Assembly: GCA_014534095.1 (NCBI GenBank)
Contig: JACVSD010000026.1
Location: 1-18,090 of the forward strand
Direction: 5' to 3'
DNA: 18,090 nucleotides
Source: Nitrospiraceae bacterium
Lineage (GTDB): Bacteria; Nitrospirota; Nitrospiria; Nitrospirales; Nitrospiraceae
Shown here in pieces: positions 15,837 through 18,090 of the stretch. Positions within the stretch are counted from its first letter, which is position 1; each line of letters begins with the position of its first letter. Under the pieces are notes generated by a model. That model was not told where the DNA came from, did not search any database, and worked only from the letters and a program-made list of their open reading frames with translations. Made by a program: the position numbers and the translations under genes.

Positions 15837-16522
15837 TCAGCTCGGATCTGGATCGCCTCAAACGAGCAGCTGCCGTGAAGGCCGTGGAATGGATCCGTGA
15901 CGGCATGATCGTCGGCCTCGGTACCGGGTCAACGGCGAACTATATGATCATGGCGCTGGGCGAAAAGGTCCGAAGCGGCCTAAGGCTGTTTGCTGTCCCT
16001 ACGTCCAAAGACACGGCCATCCTGGCGGCACAATCCGGCATCGCGCTCATCGAAACGGACGGACCCTGGGACATCGACGTGGCCGTGGACGGGGCGGACC
16101 AGGTGGATCCGGCGTGCAATCTCATCAAGGGGGGCGGCGGCGCGCTCCTCAAAGAGAAAATTGTCGCGGCCTCAGCGAAGCAGTTTATCGTCCTGGTCGA
16201 TCACACGAAGCGCGTCCCAGTCCTGGGCGGGGCCTTCCCCTTGCCGATCGAGGTGATTCCTTTTGGATGGCGTAGCACAGCGCGGACCATTGAAGCGTTG
16301 ACGGCCAGCCGCGTGGTCCTGCGGGAGCGCGACGGCATGCCATTTAGAACCGAGTGCGGCCATCTAATCGTCGATGCCCATATATCGCGGATCGACCGGC
16401 CCCGTGACCTTGACGCGGCACTCAACCACATTCCTGGGGTGGTTGAAACAGGGCTCTTCGTCGGACGAACTGCGGTCTTGATCGTCGGCACGCCGGGTGG
16501 CGTTGAAACATACTGCGTGTGA
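15833..16522 (+). CDS. rpiA: Ribose-5-phosphate isomerase A
   Basis: 229-aa RpiA interconverting ribose-5-phosphate and ribulose-5-phosphate. It shows GLGTGSTA (28-35), the DVAVDGADQVD active-site stretch (82-92), KGGGGALLKEKIV (99-111) with the catalytic glutamate, and FPLPIEVIPFGW (135-146). Length is normal. It overlaps glk by 4 nt (ATGA), so its translation is coupled. It completes the pathway content of this operon; in an autotroph it would also feed ribulose-1,5-bisphosphate or nucleotide synthesis. Confidence 0.97.
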   Translation: MISSDLDRLKRAAAVKAVEWIRDGMIVGLGTGSTANYMIMALGEKVRSGLRLFAVPTSKDTAILAAQSGIALIETDGPWDIDVAVDGADQVDPACNLIKGGGGALLKEKIVAASAKQFIVLVDHTKRVPVLGGAFPLPIEVIPFGWRSTARTIEALTASRVVLRERDGMPFRTECGHLIVDAHISRIDRPRDLDAALNHIPGVVETGLFVGRTAVLIVGTPGGVETYCV

Positions 16523-16526
16523 GGTC

Positions 16527-18090
16527 ATGAATGAGCCGGTCGCTAGGCGCCGCCTTCTCGCCGTCCTCACCCAGGCGCTCGGCGTCTCGCTGAGCGTCCC
16601 GCTCATCAAGTCGTTGCTGCGGCTGATCGCCCCCTCGACCGCCAAGGCCGAAACCGCGAGATCGAAAGGTGACATGATGCATCAGGAGACAGACACGCCC
16701 ATGGTTGATCCCTATCGCTTGCCGCGCCACGTTGTGCCGTATCGCTATCAGCTCCGTTTAGAGCCGGATCTCGCGGCCGCCCGGTTTGCCGGCGAGGAGA
16801 CCATTACACTCGAAGTCAGACAGAGCACGCGGTCGGTCCTGTTGAATGCGGTCGAGCTGACTATTTCATCCGCAATTATGCATGGCCCGGCGGGTCAACG
16901 GCTTGAAGCTCACATCGAGATGGAGGCGTCTTCAGAGCGCGCCCGGCTATTGTTCCAAGAAGCGCTTAGCCCCGGGGAATGGCGTTTGAACCTGCTGTTT
17001 CAAGGCACGTTGAACGACCAGTTGAGGGGCTTTTATCGCAGCACCTACCACGACGACACCGGCGCACTCCGCATCTTGGCCGCTACGCAATTCGAGGCTA
17101 CCGACGCACGTCGCGCGTTTCCCTGTTGGGATGAGCCGGATTTCAAGGCGGTTTTTGCGGTCACCATCGTCATCGATCCTTCGCTTACGGCAGTCTCGAA
17201 CACGGAGGTGGCCAGCGAGTCCCTGGTCGAGGGCAAGAAGGTGCTCCGCTTCGCCGACAGCATCAAGATGTCTACGTATTTCGTGGCGTTCGTCGTCGGC
17301 CGTATTGAAGCGACGCCGCCCACCCACGTAGGCACGACACCGCTTCGGCTGTGGACCGTGCCTGGCAAACGATCGCTCACGTCGTTCGGACAAGAGATCG
17401 CGGTCGCGTCCCTCGCGTTCTTTGAGGACTATTATGGCATTGCTTACCCGGGAGACAAGCTGGACCTCCTGGCCATCCCCGACTTTGCCTCCGGAGCCAT
17501 GGAAAATCTCGGCGCCATCACGTTCCGGGAGACGGCCCTCCTCGTGGATCCGCGCACGGCCACTCATGCCGAATTGGAGCGTGTAGCCGACGTGGTGGCG
17601 CATGAGAACGCGCATATGTGGTTCGGTGATTTGGTCACGATGTCGTGGTGGAACGGACTCTGGCTGAACGAAGCCTTCGCCACGTTCATGGAGATGCTGG
17701 CCGTCGATGCCTGGAAGCCGGAATGGAAACGATGGGACTCGTTTAGCGTGTCCCGGGCCGCCGCGTTTTCGGTCGATGGCTTGTTGAGCACCCGGCCGAT
17801 TGAATTCCCGGTGCGTGCGCCGAAAGACGCCGATGCCATGTTCGATGTCCTGACGTATGAAAAGGGCGCTTCCGTCCTCCGCATGCTGGAGCAGCATATC
17901 GGGCCGGCCGTCTTCCGCGCCGGCGTCCGGGGCTACCTCCAACGGCATGCCTATGGCAATGCGGACACAAGTGACCTCTGGGTGTCCTTGGGTCACGCGG
18001 CTCAGCAGCCGGTTCCCGATTTGATGAACGGTTGGATTTTCCAAACAGGAATTCCGCTTCTGACGGCTGCCGTGACCGGAGGGTCTGAGC
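16527..18090 (+). CDS. M1-family metallo-aminopeptidase, 5' part (runs off the window)
   Basis: At least 521 residues of an M1 aminopeptidase; the stop lies beyond the right edge. It has the M1 N-terminal beta domain (from about residue 62), the substrate-binding SGAMENLGAITFRE (322-335), the zinc motif HENAH (359-363) in VVAHENAHMWFGDLV, and the third zinc ligand in WLNEAFATFME (E382). The ATG lies 4 nt after the rpiA stop. From it, the N-terminus (VARRRLLAVL..., with AKA near 39-41) looks like a Tat signal peptide, suggesting a periplasmic enzyme. A second start at 16674 (AAAGG nearby) would remove it and give a cytoplasmic protein. The third residue of HEXXH is Asn, not the common Leu/Ile. 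It likely trims N-terminal residues from peptides. Confidence 0.93.
   Translation, partial: MNEPVARRRLLAVLTQALGVSLSVPLIKSLLRLIAPSTAKAETARSKGDMMHQETDTPMVDPYRLPRHVVPYRYQLRLEPDLAAARFAGEETITLEVRQSTRSVLLNAVELTISSAIMHGPAGQRLEAHIEMEASSERARLLFQEALSPGEWRLNLLFQGTLNDQLRGFYRSTYHDDTGALRILAATQFEATDARRAFPCWDEPDFKAVFAVTIVIDPSLTAVSNTEVASESLVEGKKVLRFADSIKMSTYFVAFVVGRIEATPPTHVGTTPLRLWTVPGKRSLTSFGQEIAVASLAFFEDYYGIAYPGDKLDLLAIPDFASGAMENLGAITFRETALLVDPRTATHAELERVADVVAHENAHMWFGDLVTMSWWNGLWLNEAFATFMEMLAVDAWKPEWKRWDSFSVSRAAAFSVDGLLSTRPIEFPVRAPKDADAMFDVLTYEKGASVLRMLEQHIGPAVFRAGVRGYLQRHAYGNADTSDLWVSLGHAAQQPVPDLMNGWIFQTGIPLLTAAVTGGSE

Noticed and set aside
16947..18044. Long open frame of 365 codons on the minus strand
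   Set aside because: It lies fully antisense to the M1 aminopeptidase, whose GAMEN and HEXXH motifs prove the plus strand is coding. The antisense protein is Arg/His/Gly-rich with no family motif, as expected of a shadow in GC-rich DNA.
1..18090. CRISPR arrays, insertion sequences, prophage genes, tRNA or rRNA genes
   Set aside because: No regularly spaced repeats, transposase or phage motifs, cloverleaf candidates or rRNA-like sequence were recognised on either strand.

Overview
The window reads as chromosomal DNA from a moderately GC-rich Gram-negative bacterium. The gene order and the style of the proteins (a YidC with a large periplasmic domain, lipoboxes, a PGI of the type fused to transaldolase in some phyla, a Nitrospira-like set of sugar-phosphate genes) point most to Nitrospira/Nitrospirota. 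That assignment is an inference from gene content; no marker was searched. There is no sign of phage, insertion sequence, CRISPR array, rRNA or tRNA.

Left half (278-8536, all minus strand): the classic origin-proximal operon, read right to left as rpmH, rnpA, yidD, yidC, mnmE, mnmG, rsmG, parA, parB. It makes ribosomal protein L34, the RNase P protein, membrane-insertion factors, the tRNA U34 modification pair MnmE/MnmG, the 16S rRNA methyltransferase RsmG and the chromosome partition pair ParA/ParB. Spacing is tight, with several overlaps, so one transcript is likely. It starts at a textbook promoter (TTGACA, 17 bp, TATAAT on the minus strand, 8610-8582) whose spacer holds a perfect 7-bp inverted repeat. 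Two parS-like 16-mers flank rsmG: a perfect palindrome inside its 5' coding end (2562-2577) and a one-mismatch copy just after its stop (1908-1923). A hairpin plus T9 run after parB (216-260) may end the operon. dnaA is not next to rpmH, where it sits in many bacteria.

Middle (8857-12222, plus strand): an envelope cluster divergent from rpmH. It encodes a small secreted Lys-rich protein, an alpha-helical lipoprotein, a lipoprotein that joins a similar helical domain to a YkuD catalytic domain resembling E. coli YafK/DpaA, a canonical membrane-anchored L,D-transpeptidase, and an exported protein that looks like a YkuD relative without any catalytic cysteine. The plausible theme is attaching a lipoprotein to, or releasing it from, peptidoglycan. 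This is the part of the window most likely to hold something undescribed.

Right (12307-18090, plus strand): a compact carbon operon, pgi, pgl, glk, rpiA, covering glucose phosphorylation, isomerisation, the lactonase step of the oxidative pentose phosphate pathway and ribose-5-phosphate isomerisation. zwf and gnd are absent from the window. An M1 aminopeptidase with a possible Tat-type export signal follows 4 nt after rpiA and runs off the right edge.
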